Notes: generated from the letters alone by a model not told the origin. A DNA stretch of 64,000 nt from an uncultured Lachnospiraceae bacterium (GCA_902760755.1 CACWHK010000015.1:36880-100879), one strand, 5' to 3'. Numbered from the stretch's first letter, positions 53,390-63,054 are shown. Translations and numbers: made by a program.

Positions 53390-55183
53390 ATGAAATTCTC
53401 AGAGCAGCTACAATTTTATATGAACGAGCTCGGAGTCAGCAGCCGGGAACTGGCGCGGGAATCCGGGATCTCTGAGAGTGCGCTCAGCCGTTATCGAAGC
53501 GGAGAACGGACGCCCTCTGCGGATGAGAAACGTCTGCACGGACTTGCGGAGGCGCTGGTTCGCGCGTCCACTCTATCCGTGGTACCCTACTCTGCGGAGG
53601 AGATCTACCTCTCCTTCATGGATATCGTCGGCAGCGGGCTTACCATCCCCTATGAGAACTATCTCGAGAATCTGCACCAGCTGATGGAGATCATGGGGAT
53701 CCGGAGCAATGCGCTGGCGAAGGAGCTGGCCTTTGATCCGTCATACATATCCAGGATCCTGTCCGGAAAGCGAAAGCCTGCGGAGATCCGCACATTTAAC
53801 GCGCAGGTTGTTTCGGTGGTTCTGAAGAATGCGGAGGAACGCGAACGGGAGGAAACCCTTGCGACACTGCTTCGGATTCCGGTTGAGGTGATCCGTGACC
53901 CTGAAAAGAAGGAGGAAGCCCTGCTTGCCTGGCTGGGAACCAATACGGAGAAGGTTGCCACCCATCCGGTCCGCCGGTTCCTTCGGGGGGTGGAAGGCTT
54001 TGATATCGAAGAATATTTCAGGACGACGAACATCGAAGAAGTAAAACGGCTGGTTCCTCCGGCGGTCAGCCTTCCGAAACGGAAGGTATATATCGGGATC
54101 ACGTCCATGCTGGAAGCACAGGCGGATTTCATGCGACTGACAGTCCTGAACCGTTCTACGGATACGGTATTCATGTACACGGATTTCTCCTCGGCAGAGG
54201 TGATGCGCAGGCCGGATTTCCTGAAGCGGTATCTGATCGGAATCAATTCCATCATCCGAAGAGGACTGAAGATCAAGATCATTCATAATGTCCACCGTCC
54301 TCTGTCGGAAATGCTGCTGACACTGGAGATGCATGTCCCTCTCTATCTTACGGGACAGGTTGAGCCCTATTATATGAATAAGAGTCAGGGAGACATCTTC
54401 TCCCATCATCTCTGGGTATCCGGCGGTCTGGCACTGTTTGGTGAGGGAGTGATCGGGTATCTGACCGAGGGCATGCATGTCCTGACCAATCATGCGGCGG
54501 AGCTTCGCTATGCAAGAAAGCGGGCAAAGCGTCTGCTGGAGAGCGCATATCCCCTCATGCAGATCTATCGCGGAGAATCCTACGATCAGCTGCGGAAGGA
54601 GAACGGGGAGTTGTTCCAGATCGGAGACCGAAGCCTAAGCTACAGCTATCTGCCCGTATCCTACTTAAGCCCCGAGGAGATCGATGCTTACATGCAGCGG
54701 GCAGGGGTAAAGAGCAGCACGAGGCGCGTGATCCAGATCCGTGCGGAATACCGTCGGCAGTCCATGGCAAACCGCAATAAGGAATCGCATGTCCGGCTTT
54801 ATGTACCGGATATTACGGAGGAAGAGTTTCAGAAGAATCCGATCCTTCTTTCCTTCGCGGAGCTGGGATTGGACCTTACGATCGAGTACAGCTACGAGGA
54901 ATATAGAAAGCACCTGGAGAAGATTCGTCTTGCCGGAGAGCAGAGCGAAAATGTAGAGACCATCTTCGGCCAGGGACATACCCTCCGTGCCGTGAATATC
55001 TACCTGTTCCACGGGAAGGCTGTGGTCATTATGAAGTGTCGTTCACCGCTGTCCTGTATCATCATGCGGCACCCCAGCATGCTGCGCGCATTTGATGAAC
55101 TGATCGGAAGCCTTCGGAAGGATGCAGTGAGCACCGTGTACGGGCAGGAAGGAGAGCAGGATGAGAAAAACGGTGGTATTTGA
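53390..55183 (+). CDS. Double-HTH regulator with large C-terminal domain
   Basis: A 597-residue cytoplasmic protein. Two XRE-type HTH units lie at residues about 6-40 (FYMNELGVSSRELARESGIS) and 95-130 (GIRSNALAKELAFDPSYISR). The remaining 450 or so residues form an unrecognised region with repeated aromatic and basic segments (RRGLKIKIIHNVHRPLSEML, YLTGQVEPYYM). The start at 53390 follows AGGAA. It overlaps the HAD phosphatase gene by 23 bases. It may sense a ligand through the C-terminal part; related long HTH proteins occur in Lachnospiraceae. Confidence 0.8.
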   Translation: MKFSEQLQFYMNELGVSSRELARESGISESALSRYRSGERTPSADEKRLHGLAEALVRASTLSVVPYSAEEIYLSFMDIVGSGLTIPYENYLENLHQLMEIMGIRSNALAKELAFDPSYISRILSGKRKPAEIRTFNAQVVSVVLKNAEEREREETLATLLRIPVEVIRDPEKKEEALLAWLGTNTEKVATHPVRRFLRGVEGFDIEEYFRTTNIEEVKRLVPPAVSLPKRKVYIGITSMLEAQADFMRLTVLNRSTDTVFMYTDFSSAEVMRRPDFLKRYLIGINSIIRRGLKIKIIHNVHRPLSEMLLTLEMHVPLYLTGQVEPYYMNKSQGDIFSHHLWVSGGLALFGEGVIGYLTEGMHVLTNHAAELRYARKRAKRLLESAYPLMQIYRGESYDQLRKENGELFQIGDRSLSYSYLPVSYLSPEEIDAYMQRAGVKSSTRRVIQIRAEYRRQSMANRNKESHVRLYVPDITEEEFQKNPILLSFAELGLDLTIEYSYEEYRKHLEKIRLAGEQSENVETIFGQGHTLRAVNIYLFHGKAVVIMKCRSPLSCIIMRHPSMLRAFDELIGSLRKDAVSTVYGQEGEQDEKNGGI

Positions 55184-55811
55184 TCTGGACGGGACACTCC
55201 TCTATACTCTGGAGGATCTGAAGGATGCGGTCAACTACGCGCTCCGAACGAAGAACCTTGCAGAGCATGACCTTACGGAAATGCGCCGCTTCTTCGGAAA
55301 CGGGATCCGTTACGCCTTCGAGCAGGCAGAGCCCGGTCTTTCGGATGAAGCCTATACGGAGCTGATCCGTCTGTTCAAGGCGTATTATGCGGAGCATTCC
55401 ATGGATAATACAGCACCTTACGCAGGCATCCTTCCGCTGATGCAGACGCTGGCAGAGCGGGGCTACCGGATGTCCATCGTATCGAACAAGGTGGATGAGG
55501 CCGTGAAGTCGCTGACGAAGCATTTCTTCGGAGACTATGTGACGGTGGCCATCGGAAACCGGGAGGATATCCGGAGGAAGCCGGCACCGGATACGGTGAT
55601 CGCGGCGTTAAAGGAGCTTGGCGTTCCGAAGGAGGACGCGGTTTATATCGGAGATTCCGAGGTGGACCTGGCAACGGCCAGAGCCGCAGAGATTCCGTGT
55701 ATCACGGTACTCTGGGGCTTCCGGGAGAAGGACTTCCTCAAGGAACAGGGGGCAGACTGCTTTGCGGAGCGGCCGGAAGAGATCCCCGGAATATTGGAAA
55801 CCATAGATTAA
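55161..55811 (+). CDS. HAD-family hydrolase (phosphoglycolate phosphatase-like)
   Basis: A 216-residue cytoplasmic phosphatase with motif I VVFDLDGTLLYT, motif II SIVSNK, motif III Lys in RRKPAPDTV and motif IV IGDSEVDLATA. The helical cap lies between motifs I and II. It overlaps the upstream regulator gene by 23 bases, and 46 bases separate it from trxA. The substrate is probably a small phosphate ester. Confidence 0.92.
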   Translation: MRKTVVFDLDGTLLYTLEDLKDAVNYALRTKNLAEHDLTEMRRFFGNGIRYAFEQAEPGLSDEAYTELIRLFKAYYAEHSMDNTAPYAGILPLMQTLAERGYRMSIVSNKVDEAVKSLTKHFFGDYVTVAIGNREDIRRKPAPDTVIAALKELGVPKEDAVYIGDSEVDLATARAAEIPCITVLWGFREKDFLKEQGADCFAERPEEIPGILETID

Positions 55812-55857
55812 GTGTAACTGAGTAAATCCCCATGTAAGAAGTAAAGGAGGAAGTATC

Positions 55858-56166
55858 ATGGCAGTATTGCAGATCAAGGAAGATCAGTTTGAAGCAGAAG
55901 TAGAGAAGGCATCCGGAAAGGTGCTTGTGGATTTTTGGGCAGGCTGGTGCGGTCCCTGCCGCATGCTCTCCCCGGTGGTGGAGCAGCTGTCGGAGGAGAC
56001 TCCGGACGTGAAGTTCGTGGGCGTGGATGTGGACGCAGCAGAGCGTCTGGCCGTAAAGTACGGTATCAGTTCGATCCCGTGCCTCATCCTCTTCAAGGAC
56101 GGAGAGGTTGTGGATCGTTCCGTCGGCTTCAAGCCGAAGAGCGCACTGGTTGAGTTTATTAAGTAA
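55858..56166 (+). CDS. trxA: Thioredoxin
   Basis: A 102-residue thiol-disulfide oxidoreductase. The active site is WAGWCGPCRML (WCGPC). The conserved cis-Pro is in YGISSIPCLILFK, with an unusual Cys after the Pro. AAGGAGGAAG precedes the ATG. Next to trxB in one operon, it forms the standard thioredoxin system. Confidence 0.97.
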   Translation: MAVLQIKEDQFEAEVEKASGKVLVDFWAGWCGPCRMLSPVVEQLSEETPDVKFVGVDVDAAERLAVKYGISSIPCLILFKDGEVVDRSVGFKPKSALVEFIK

Positions 56167-56177
56167 GGAGAACCGGA

Positions 56178-57197
56178 ATGGCAGATGTTATCATCATTGG
56201 CGCGGGACCGGCGGGGCTTTCGGCTGCGATCTATGTGCAGCGGGCAGGGAAGCAGGCGCTGGTCCTGGAAGCCATGACCTTTGGCGGACAGATCGTCAAC
56301 ACGCCGGAGGTTCAGAACTATCCCGGGATCAAGAGTATCTCCGGCTTCGATTTCGCCATGGCCCTCTACGAGCAGGCATCAGCGCTGGGCGCGGAGATCG
56401 TCTTTGAGAAGGCTGTACGGATCGAGGATGCGGTAGAGGATACCGCCTTCGCAGCATCGGATACGGAGGAAGCTCCGGCAGCGGGCAGTACCCTGAAGAA
56501 GGTGGTTACGGCCGGTGGTGCTTCTTATGTGGCACCGGCAGTGATCCTTGCCACCGGAGCCCGGAACCGGAGACTCGGGATCGAGAAGGAGCTGGAGCTG
56601 ACAGGCTCGGGTGTGTCCTACTGTGCGACCTGTGACGGCGCATTTTTCAAGGGAAAGGATGTGGCAGTGAACGGCGGCGGCAATACGGCGCTGGAGGATG
56701 CCATGTTCCTTTCAAACTACTGCAGCAAGGTCTATGTGGTCCACCGGCGGGAGGGCTTCCGCGGAGAGCCGCAGACCCTGGAGGCACTGCGTGCGAAGGA
56801 AAATGTGGAGTTCGTCCTGAACGCTACGGTAACCGGCCTCATCAGCCGGATCGGTTCATCGGAGGATTCGGAGGAGGTACCCGGCGGAATCCGGAAGGAT
56901 AAGCTGTCAGGGATCGAGGTAACGGATACCCGGACCGGAGAAACCCGGGAGATCCCCGTGAAGGGACTCTTTATCGCCATAGGACAGGAGCCGGAGAATC
57001 AGGGCTTTGCGGATGTGGTGACGCTGGACAAGGCGGGGTATATCACGGCCGGCGAGGACTGTCTCACAGGAACTCCCGGCATCTTCACGGCGGGAGACTG
57101 CCGGACGAAGCAGGTACGGCAGCTTACCACGGCGGCTTCGGATGGAGCCGTTGCGGCACTTGCAGCCTGCAGCTATATCGATTATAATGCACAGTAG
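56178..57197 (+). CDS. trxB: Thioredoxin reductase
   Basis: A 339-residue FAD/NADPH enzyme that reduces thioredoxin. FAD loop IIIGAGPAGLSAAIY, NADPH loop VNGGGNTALEDAM (GGGNxA in place of GxGxxA) and redox-active CATC (SYCATCDGAFF). FTAGDCRTKQVRQL is the C-terminal FAD motif. Compared with standard proteins (about 315) it has extra stretches near residues 90-115 and 220-235 rich in Glu/Ser. It follows trxA by 11 bases. Confidence 0.95.
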   Translation: MADVIIIGAGPAGLSAAIYVQRAGKQALVLEAMTFGGQIVNTPEVQNYPGIKSISGFDFAMALYEQASALGAEIVFEKAVRIEDAVEDTAFAASDTEEAPAAGSTLKKVVTAGGASYVAPAVILATGARNRRLGIEKELELTGSGVSYCATCDGAFFKGKDVAVNGGGNTALEDAMFLSNYCSKVYVVHRREGFRGEPQTLEALRAKENVEFVLNATVTGLISRIGSSEDSEEVPGGIRKDKLSGIEVTDTRTGETREIPVKGLFIAIGQEPENQGFADVVTLDKAGYITAGEDCLTGTPGIFTAGDCRTKQVRQLTTAASDGAVAALAACSYIDYNAQ

Positions 57198-57276
57198 TCG
57201 GTTGACGTTTACGAACATTTAAGAACGGCCGGGGAAGAAGCCGGTACGTGATACATTTAGGAAAAGAGGACTTAAG

Positions 57277-58464
57277 ATGGAGCGACGTTTTTTTACATCG
57301 GAATCGGTAACGGAAGGACATCCGGATAAGATCTGCGATCAGATCTCGGATGCCATCCTTGATGAGCTGATCCGCCAGGATCCCAACAGCCGCGTGGCCT
57401 GCGAGACCTGTGCGACAACCGGACTGGTTCTGGTTATGGGCGAGATCACCACCCGGGCTTACGTGGATATTCAGAAGATCGCGCGGGAGACCATCCGCGA
57501 AATCGGCTATGACCGGGCAAAGTACGGCTTTGACTGTGATACCTGCGGGATCATCGTATCGATCGACGAGCAGTCCGCGGATATCGCCATGGGCGTGGAC
57601 AAGGCTTTGGAAGCCAAGGAAAATCAGATGACGGATGAGGAGCTGGAGGCCATCGGTGCCGGAGACCAGGGACTCATGTTCGGCTATGCCACCACGGAGA
57701 CACCGGAGTTTATGCCGTACCCGATCTCCATGGCACATAAGCTGGCGCTGCAGCTGACGAAGGTGCGTAAGGACGGAACTCTTCCTTACCTTCGTCCGGA
57801 CGGAAAGACGCAGGTGACGGTGGAGTATGATGAGGAAGGTCATCCCTTCCGGATCGATGCAGTGGTTCTTTCCACACAGCATGGGGAGGAAGTGACTCAG
57901 GAGCAGATCCACGAGGATATTAAGCGGCTTGTGTTTGATCCGATCCTTCCGAAGGAGATGCTGGACGAGAATACAAAGTACTATATCAACCCCACCGGTC
58001 GTTTCGTGATCGGCGGACCGCAGGGTGACTCCGGCCTCACCGGACGGAAGATCATCGTGGATACCTACGGCGGATATGCACGTCACGGCGGTGGAGCATT
58101 TTCCGGAAAGGATCCGACGAAGGTGGACCGTTCCGCCTGCTATGCGGCACGCTACGTGGCAAAGAACATCGTGGCGGCAGGACTGGCTGAGAAATGTGAG
58201 ATCCAGCTGTCCTATGCCATCGGTGTGGCACAGCCCACTTCGGTAATGGTGGATACCTTCGGCACAGGCAGACTGTCAGACCAGAGGCTGACGGAGATCG
58301 TTCGGGAGAACTTCGATCTGCGTCCGGCGGGAATCATCAAGATGCTGGACCTCAGGCGCCCGATCTACAGGCAGACCGCGGCCTACGGACATTTCGGACG
58401 GACCGACATCGATGTACCCTGGGAGAAGACGGATATGGCGGAGAAGCTGAAGAGCTATCTGTAA
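57277..58464 (+). CDS. metK: S-adenosylmethionine synthetase
   Basis: Makes SAM from methionine and ATP, 395 residues. N-terminal [20 protein letters not shown], the [16 protein letters not shown] hexapeptide region and [17 protein letters not shown]-loop-like motif are all intact. GAGG precedes the ATG. The 79-base upstream region shows no SAM riboswitch. A strong terminator follows. Confidence 0.97.
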   Translation: MERRFFTSESVTEGHPDKICDQISDAILDELIRQDPNSRVACETCATTGLVLVMGEITTRAYVDIQKIARETIREIGYDRAKYGFDCDTCGIIVSIDEQSADIAMGVDKALEAKENQMTDEELEAIGAGDQGLMFGYATTETPEFMPYPISMAHKLALQLTKVRKDGTLPYLRPDGKTQVTVEYDEEGHPFRIDAVVLSTQHGEEVTQEQIHEDIKRLVFDPILPKEMLDENTKYYINPTGRFVIGGPQGDSGLTGRKIIVDTYGGYARHGGGAFSGKDPTKVDRSACYAARYVAKNIVAAGLAEKCEIQLSYAIGVAQPTSVMVDTFGTGRLSDQRLTEIVRENFDLRPAGIIKMLDLRRPIYRQTAAYGHFGRTDIDVPWEKTDMAEKLKSYL

Positions 58465-58470
58465 GTTTGG

Positions 58471-58504
58471 AAGAAGGGGACGGCTTCAGCCGTCCCCTTC
58501 TTTC
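58471..58504 (+). terminator. Intrinsic terminator after metK
   Basis: GAAGGGGACGGC-TTCA-GCCGTCCCCTTC, a perfect 12-bp stem with TTT. Confidence 0.9.
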
Positions 58505-58526
58505 CAACTAACAGGAGGTGACGAAC

Positions 58527-60114
58527 ATGCGAAATACAAAGCGCAAACTGGATAGAGTATCAAAGAAGGCGGTAAGTCTGCTCCTGGCAGGACTCATGGC
58601 TGCAACCCTTCCCGCATGCGGTAAGGATGCGGCAGACACGGCGGAGCCGACCACGAGCCGTGCACCCATCGATCAGTCGAAGACGGTACGGAATCTGGTA
58701 AAACAGGCAGAGCAGGGAGCTGTTTCGAGTGAAAGCAGTGGAGAGCCGGAGCCGGCGAAGCTCGGAGATTACACCACCGACGGTGCGAAGGCAGAGGAGG
58801 GAAAGGCTTCCGATCTGAAGGAGATCGACCGGTTCAAAACCGCCTTTGAAAGCGATAATAAACTGATGAAGGTGGACGTGGACGCGCCGGTGCTGGTGGC
58901 GGAATGTGATGCATATCCGATCCTGTCCGTAACGAGGGGGACCATTGATGATACACTTCTGAAGAAGGCCAAGGAAGCCCTTCTGGGGGATAAACAGCTG
59001 TACGATGGGACAAGGCTTTATGATCCCTGGGAAGAGGATTGCATAGCCAGGGGAGATGAGCCGGATCCGGCGTGGGATTTACAGGGAAAGGTTCCCTTGT
59101 CAGAGATCAGTCAGTATCCGGTAGATACAAAACTGGAATCGGTGAAGACGAAGCTCCCTGAAATTCTGGAAGAGTCAGGATTACCCGGTTCAGTCCGGCC
59201 TGGTGCTGCCGGGGGTTAATATCTACAGCTGGCCGGTGGAGAAGGGCGAGGATTACGTGTTCAACAATGAGAAGAATCCGAGCCCTCCGATAGGAATGCC
59301 GTCGAAGATGACACCGGTGACTCTGGAGGACGGGGAGATCCAGTGGCAGGGAGACGGAAGCACGGATCCGGATTTCAAAGGCTGCACGGTACGGATCAGC
59401 ACGAAGGAGACGAATCAGGTGTCCAAAGAGGATGCGACCCGTCAGGCGGAGGAACTGCTGAAGACGCTTGGCCTGACCGGGGAGTACGCGCCGACGGTGG
59501 TGCAGGAAGAATACATCACCGATCTGGAACATTTGAATGACGGCAGGGATGCGGACGGCAAGTACGGCTATGAATTCCTGCTGGGAAAGGCCTGGCATAT
59601 CATATTTGAACGCTCCGTAAACGGAAATGTGCTTCAGGATTTCGGTGAGAAGTATACGTATCGCGGCGGCAAGCGCGTCTGGTTCGGTGAAGTGGTCGAG
59701 GTATATGTAAATGATAACGGCATCATCGGCCTGGCGGTCAGTGATCCGCTGAAGGTGGAAGAAACCGTGGTAGAGAACGGAAAGCTTCTGGACTTTGATG
59801 AGATCAGGAGTATCTACGAGAAGAACCAGTTGGAAGCGCTGAATGGCAGTACCATGTTTGATTCGCTTCTGACACTGTCCGAGGAGGAGGCAGAGAAGAC
59901 CCAGGGAGTGCACTACAGCTTCAAGATCGATGAGATCAGCCTTCGGTATGCGCGGATCACGGAGCAAAATGAATTTGAGAAGGCGCTGCTGGTGCCGGTA
60001 TGGAGCTTCTGCGGATCCTGCTATGATGAGAACGGAAAGCTAGCAACAGAGGGCAGCTTCCTGGAGATCAACGCAGTGGACGGGACTGTTTACAATGCGC
60101 AGATCGGGTATTGA
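58527..60114 (+). pseudogene. Frameshifted lipoprotein gene
   Basis: A lipoprotein gene split by a frameshift. The first part (58527-59219) begins after AGGAGGTG with a signal peptide and a lipobox (TLPAC), then a Thr/Ser/Glu-rich linker and an acidic domain ending ILEESG. Near 59175-59180 the sense frame changes: DYPVQSGLVLPGVNIYSW continues in the second frame to 60114. A full protein would be about 525 residues. Codon use is uniform across the break, so it may be recent, a sequencing error, or programmed. No domain is recognised. Without function assignment, surface lipoprotein is the safe call. Confidence 0.75.
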
Positions 60115-60140
60115 CTATAAGAAAATAGAATAGTTAACAG

Positions 60141-60181
60141 ACGGGAGCTGTGACATATGCCGCACAGCTTCCGTTATTTTG
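60141..60181 (+). terminator. Intrinsic terminator after the lipoprotein gene
   Basis: ACGGGAGCTGTG pairs with CACAGCTTCCGT around a ten-base loop; TATTTT follows. It closely resembles the terminator at 63055. Confidence 0.8.
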
Positions 60182-60238
60182 TCATCTTGAATTATGAAGG
60201 ATAATATTTGTTTAATAATTTTTAAGTGTTTTTGAAGA

Positions 60239-60251
60239 TATAATGCGTCTA
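60239..60251 (+). promoter_or_regulatory. Promoter region of the sigma factor gene
   Basis: A perfect TATAAT (60239-60244) with only weak -35 candidates, and CGTCTA at 60246-60251, a common -10 element of ECF promoters. Autoregulation is possible but unproven; no clear ECF -35 is seen. Confidence 0.4.
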
Positions 60252-60290
60252 AAAGGTAGATTGAATTAACCGAAGCGAAAGGAGTCATCA

Positions 60291-60845
60291 ATGGATAACG
60301 GTGCAAGTAGCTACCGCCGTTTTCTGGATGGTGATGATCAGGGGATGGAGGAACTGATCCGTGACTATAAAGACGGACTGCTTCTCTATCTGAATAAATA
60401 TATCCGGAGTATTAGTTGTGCGGAGGATTGTGTTCAGGAGACGTTTATTCGCCTGGCGATTAAGAAACCAAAGTTTCGTGGACATAGCTCCTTCAAAACC
60501 TGGTTATATGCCATCGGTAGAAACGAAGCAATATCATTCCTGCGAAAGGATAAGTCGCGGAGCATCGTCAGTTTGGAGGATGCGGAGGAGATCAGCTCGA
60601 AAACGGATCTGGAACGTGACTATCTGAAGGATGAACAAAAGATCCAGTTGCATCAGGCCATCGGACAGTTGAAACCAGAGTATCAGCAGGTGCTCTGGCT
60701 CACGGTTTTCGAAGGCTTCCGGAATGAAGAGGCAGCAAAGATCATGCGAAAGTCAAAGAAACAGATTGAGAATCTTCTCTATAACGCAAAGAAAGCATTG
60801 CGTACCGAGATGGAAAGCGAGGGGTATCAGTATGAAGGATTATAA
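60291..60845 (+). CDS. ECF-type RNA polymerase sigma factor
   Basis: A 184-residue extracytoplasmic-function sigma factor. Region 2 reads MEELIRDYKDGLLLYLNKYI and CAEDCVQETFIRLAI, and the segment KTWLYAIGRNEAISFLRK continues it. Region 4 reads QLKPEYQQVLWLTVFEGFRN and EEAAKIMRKSKKQIENLLYN, the HTH. AAAGGAG is near the ATG. Its end overlaps the start of a membrane protein that looks like its anti-sigma partner. The local DNA is more AT-rich than the first half of the window. Confidence 0.92.
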   Translation: MDNGASSYRRFLDGDDQGMEELIRDYKDGLLLYLNKYIRSISCAEDCVQETFIRLAIKKPKFRGHSSFKTWLYAIGRNEAISFLRKDKSRSIVSLEDAEEISSKTDLERDYLKDEQKIQLHQAIGQLKPEYQQVLWLTVFEGFRNEEAAKIMRKSKKQIENLLYNAKKALRTEMESEGYQYEGL

Positions 60846-62043
60846 GGAAATGACGAAATGTGTCCTTGAGGCACGTGACGCACATGAAGCGAAAAAAGGG
60901 AAAAAACTATCAAAAGCTTCGGGTGCCAATACAGCTTCAACGGGTGAGGTATACTCCGTAAAGAAAACCGATAAAAAGAAGGTTATGCTTGGCATTGCTC
61001 CGGTCCTTGGAGGCGTGTTGGTGGCTGCATTGATTGGAATCATTGTATCAGATTATTCCGTGGATCGAACGGAAGATAAAATGACCGAAACCGTTACCGA
61101 AGCAACAGAAGTGGAAACAACAGAGGAGCCGTTTCTGATAACCGAAGCAACGGAAATTCGGACAACCGAAAAAGTGATTCAGGAAGAGGCGACTTTAACT
61201 ACGAAGGAGATTATTAATGAGCCGAGCCCGGAGAAAACGAAAGATTCAAACCCCGGAGATCAAGGGAAAGAAGGTACGAAAACAGGGATAAAATCCGGGA
61301 CTAAAGAAACGATGACATATGGGGATGTTGACCCCGAAATAGAGAAAGAGGATCCTAAGCCAAGCGAAGATGGACCGACCGCTGATCCGGAGGAAACCGT
61401 TACCAAGGAACCCACAGGTGAAGATCATGAACCAGCAGGGTATCCTGATCCGGAAACCTACGGAAAGTATTTTCGATGGAACGAAGTCATTAAGGGAGAA
61501 GGGGATATTACATATGTATTGGTTCCTGATTCTCCCAGACTAAGTGGTGGTGATACAAATTATTATGAAATCCGTTATAAAGGGATGAGAACCGTTAATA
61601 CTGTTCGGATTAGCCGAGATGGAACTATCAGTTCAGAATCGTTCGCTGGATCAACCATTAGGCCGGACCAGGCTATTGCAGCCGAAATCACATTAGAGAT
61701 GCTTCAGTCAACGGATTTCAGCAACGCAGAGAAAAATCTTAAATCATTGGATGCTAAAATGGCCGAAGAGGGCTATTCCAGAAGTTGGTATGCACCGAAT
61801 ATTCGCATGGAGCCTAGCATCGAAATCCGTAAAACGGGCAACGGTACCTCACTGGTTTATGTTGTGAGCTATTCAAATGACGACGATCCGAGATATAATG
61901 AAACATATGGATTTTCAGATTCATACAAAACAGGGATTACCTTAGACTATGATCTGATAACCGGAAATATACTATATGAACACCTGTCACAAGTAGATGA
62001 AGAAGGGAAGGGTGTTGGAGAACCGGTGATAATAGTGCATTAA
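60832..62043 (+). CDS. Probable membrane-bound anti-sigma partner
   Basis: A 403-residue single-pass protein. A short cytoplasmic N-terminus (MKDYKEMTKCVLEARDAHEA) could bind the sigma factor; a membrane segment lies near residues 47-70. A long Thr/Glu/Pro-rich stalk spans about 80-215. The outer domain (from about residue 220) has YYEIRYKGMRTVNTVRISRDG and FSNAEKNLKSLDAKMAEEGY. The same pattern occurs in the next protein. It overlaps the sigma gene by 14 bases; the start follows GAGGGG. No known anti-sigma domain motif is visible, so the role is inferred from position and layout. Confidence 0.7.
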   Translation: MKDYKEMTKCVLEARDAHEAKKGKKLSKASGANTASTGEVYSVKKTDKKKVMLGIAPVLGGVLVAALIGIIVSDYSVDRTEDKMTETVTEATEVETTEEPFLITEATEIRTTEKVIQEEATLTTKEIINEPSPEKTKDSNPGDQGKEGTKTGIKSGTKETMTYGDVDPEIEKEDPKPSEDGPTADPEETVTKEPTGEDHEPAGYPDPETYGKYFRWNEVIKGEGDITYVLVPDSPRLSGGDTNYYEIRYKGMRTVNTVRISRDGTISSESFAGSTIRPDQAIAAEITLEMLQSTDFSNAEKNLKSLDAKMAEEGYSRSWYAPNIRMEPSIEIRKTGNGTSLVYVVSYSNDDDPRYNETYGFSDSYKTGITLDYDLITGNILYEHLSQVDEEGKGVGEPVIIVH

Positions 62044-62046
62044 GGG

Positions 62047-62142
62047 ATGCAGCTTACGCTGAAGGAGGCGCAGTACCAGAAGCTGAAGGATCATATCCGG
62101 AATTCCTACGAGAACGGGACGTATACCTATCTGGATTATTAA
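62047..62142 (+). CDS. Possible small ORF or gene remnant
   Basis: Reads MQLTLKEAQYQKLKDHIRNS and ends ENGTYTYLDY at a TAA, 31 residues. It uses GC-rich codons unlike the neighbouring genes and lacks a clear ribosome binding site. It could be the tail of a lost gene. Confidence 0.35.
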   Translation: MQLTLKEAQYQKLKDHIRNSYENGTYTYLDY

Positions 62143-62157
62143 GAGGAGGGATTGGCT

Positions 62158-63039
62158 ATGTCAACAAAAAGAAACTATAAGCTGCATATCATTATCGTCC
62201 TGATCGGCCTTATGTTTGCGGTTGTGGCAACCTCTTACAGTATGGCCGCTACAGATCCGGAAGGAGGATGGGTTCATTCAAAAAACGGCAAATGGTGGTA
62301 CCGTTATTCAGACGGAACCTACCCGGTCAGCGACTGGGCAAAAATAGACGGAAAGTGGTACCATTTTGATTCGAAGGGCTGGATGCAGACCGGGTGGATC
62401 AGGGATAACAACAATTGGTATTATCTGAATAAGAACGGCACCATGAAGACCGGTTGGGTGAAATACAGGAATCAGTGGTATTACCTGAAAACCGACGGGA
62501 CCATGAGGACCGGCTGGCAGAAGTATAAGGATAACTGGTATTTCTTCAACAAAGACGGAGTGATGCAGACCGGACGTGTCCTTGTACGGGGCGAAGAGTT
62601 CTTCATGGACAGTGACGGGGCCTGCATTAATACGGATGAAGATATTACATTTATAAAAACAGATACGGGTGCATACAGAAAGTACTATAAAGGGATTAGG
62701 ACATCCGATTTTATGAGCTTTCATTCAAATGGAAGTTTCTACATTCAAAATGAACTGACCGCGGATGCGCTTCATTCGCTGAAGCTGGATAACGCTGAGA
62801 AGTATCTGGATGCGCTGGATCAGGCAAATGCGAAGGAAGGGTTTGAACGGACGACGGATCCGCATATCTTTAATTATATTTTCTCAGAACGATTCCCTGT
62901 AATATATGGAGTGGTTTATCAAAAGAATGTACCGGATGAATCCGGGATCGGAGGAAAGGCGTATATCAGAGTTTATCGCCTGGACACAGGAGAATTGTAC
63001 AAAGAATACAAAGACCTTCTTCTAAAGCATAACGAATAA
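62158..63039 (+). CDS. Secreted wall-binding protein with choline-binding-type repeats
   Basis: A 293-residue secreted protein. A signal peptide covers residues 1-31 (LHIIIVLIGLMFAVVATSYSMAA). About five Trp/Tyr-rich repeats of the CW_binding_1/choline-binding type cover residues 37-140 (GKWWYRYSDGTY, GKWYHFDSKGWMQTGW, NNWYYLNKNGTMKTGW, NQWYYLKTDGTMRTGW, DNWYFFNKDGVMQTG). The C-terminal domain (YRKYYKGIRTSDFMSFHSNG, DNAEKYLDALDQANAKEGF) matches the outer domain of the preceding membrane protein. GAGGAGGG precedes the start at 62158. It likely attaches to choline-carrying or other wall polymers and belongs to the sigma factor module. Confidence 0.82.
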   Translation: MSTKRNYKLHIIIVLIGLMFAVVATSYSMAATDPEGGWVHSKNGKWWYRYSDGTYPVSDWAKIDGKWYHFDSKGWMQTGWIRDNNNWYYLNKNGTMKTGWVKYRNQWYYLKTDGTMRTGWQKYKDNWYFFNKDGVMQTGRVLVRGEEFFMDSDGACINTDEDITFIKTDTGAYRKYYKGIRTSDFMSFHSNGSFYIQNELTADALHSLKLDNAEKYLDALDQANAKEGFERTTDPHIFNYIFSERFPVIYGVVYQKNVPDESGIGGKAYIRVYRLDTGELYKEYKDLLLKHNE

Positions 63040-63054
63040 CAGGATAGACAGGGG

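Noticed and set aside
57198-57276. A SAM riboswitch before metK
   Set aside because: The gap is only 79 bases and holds one small hairpin; no conserved riboswitch core can be drawn.
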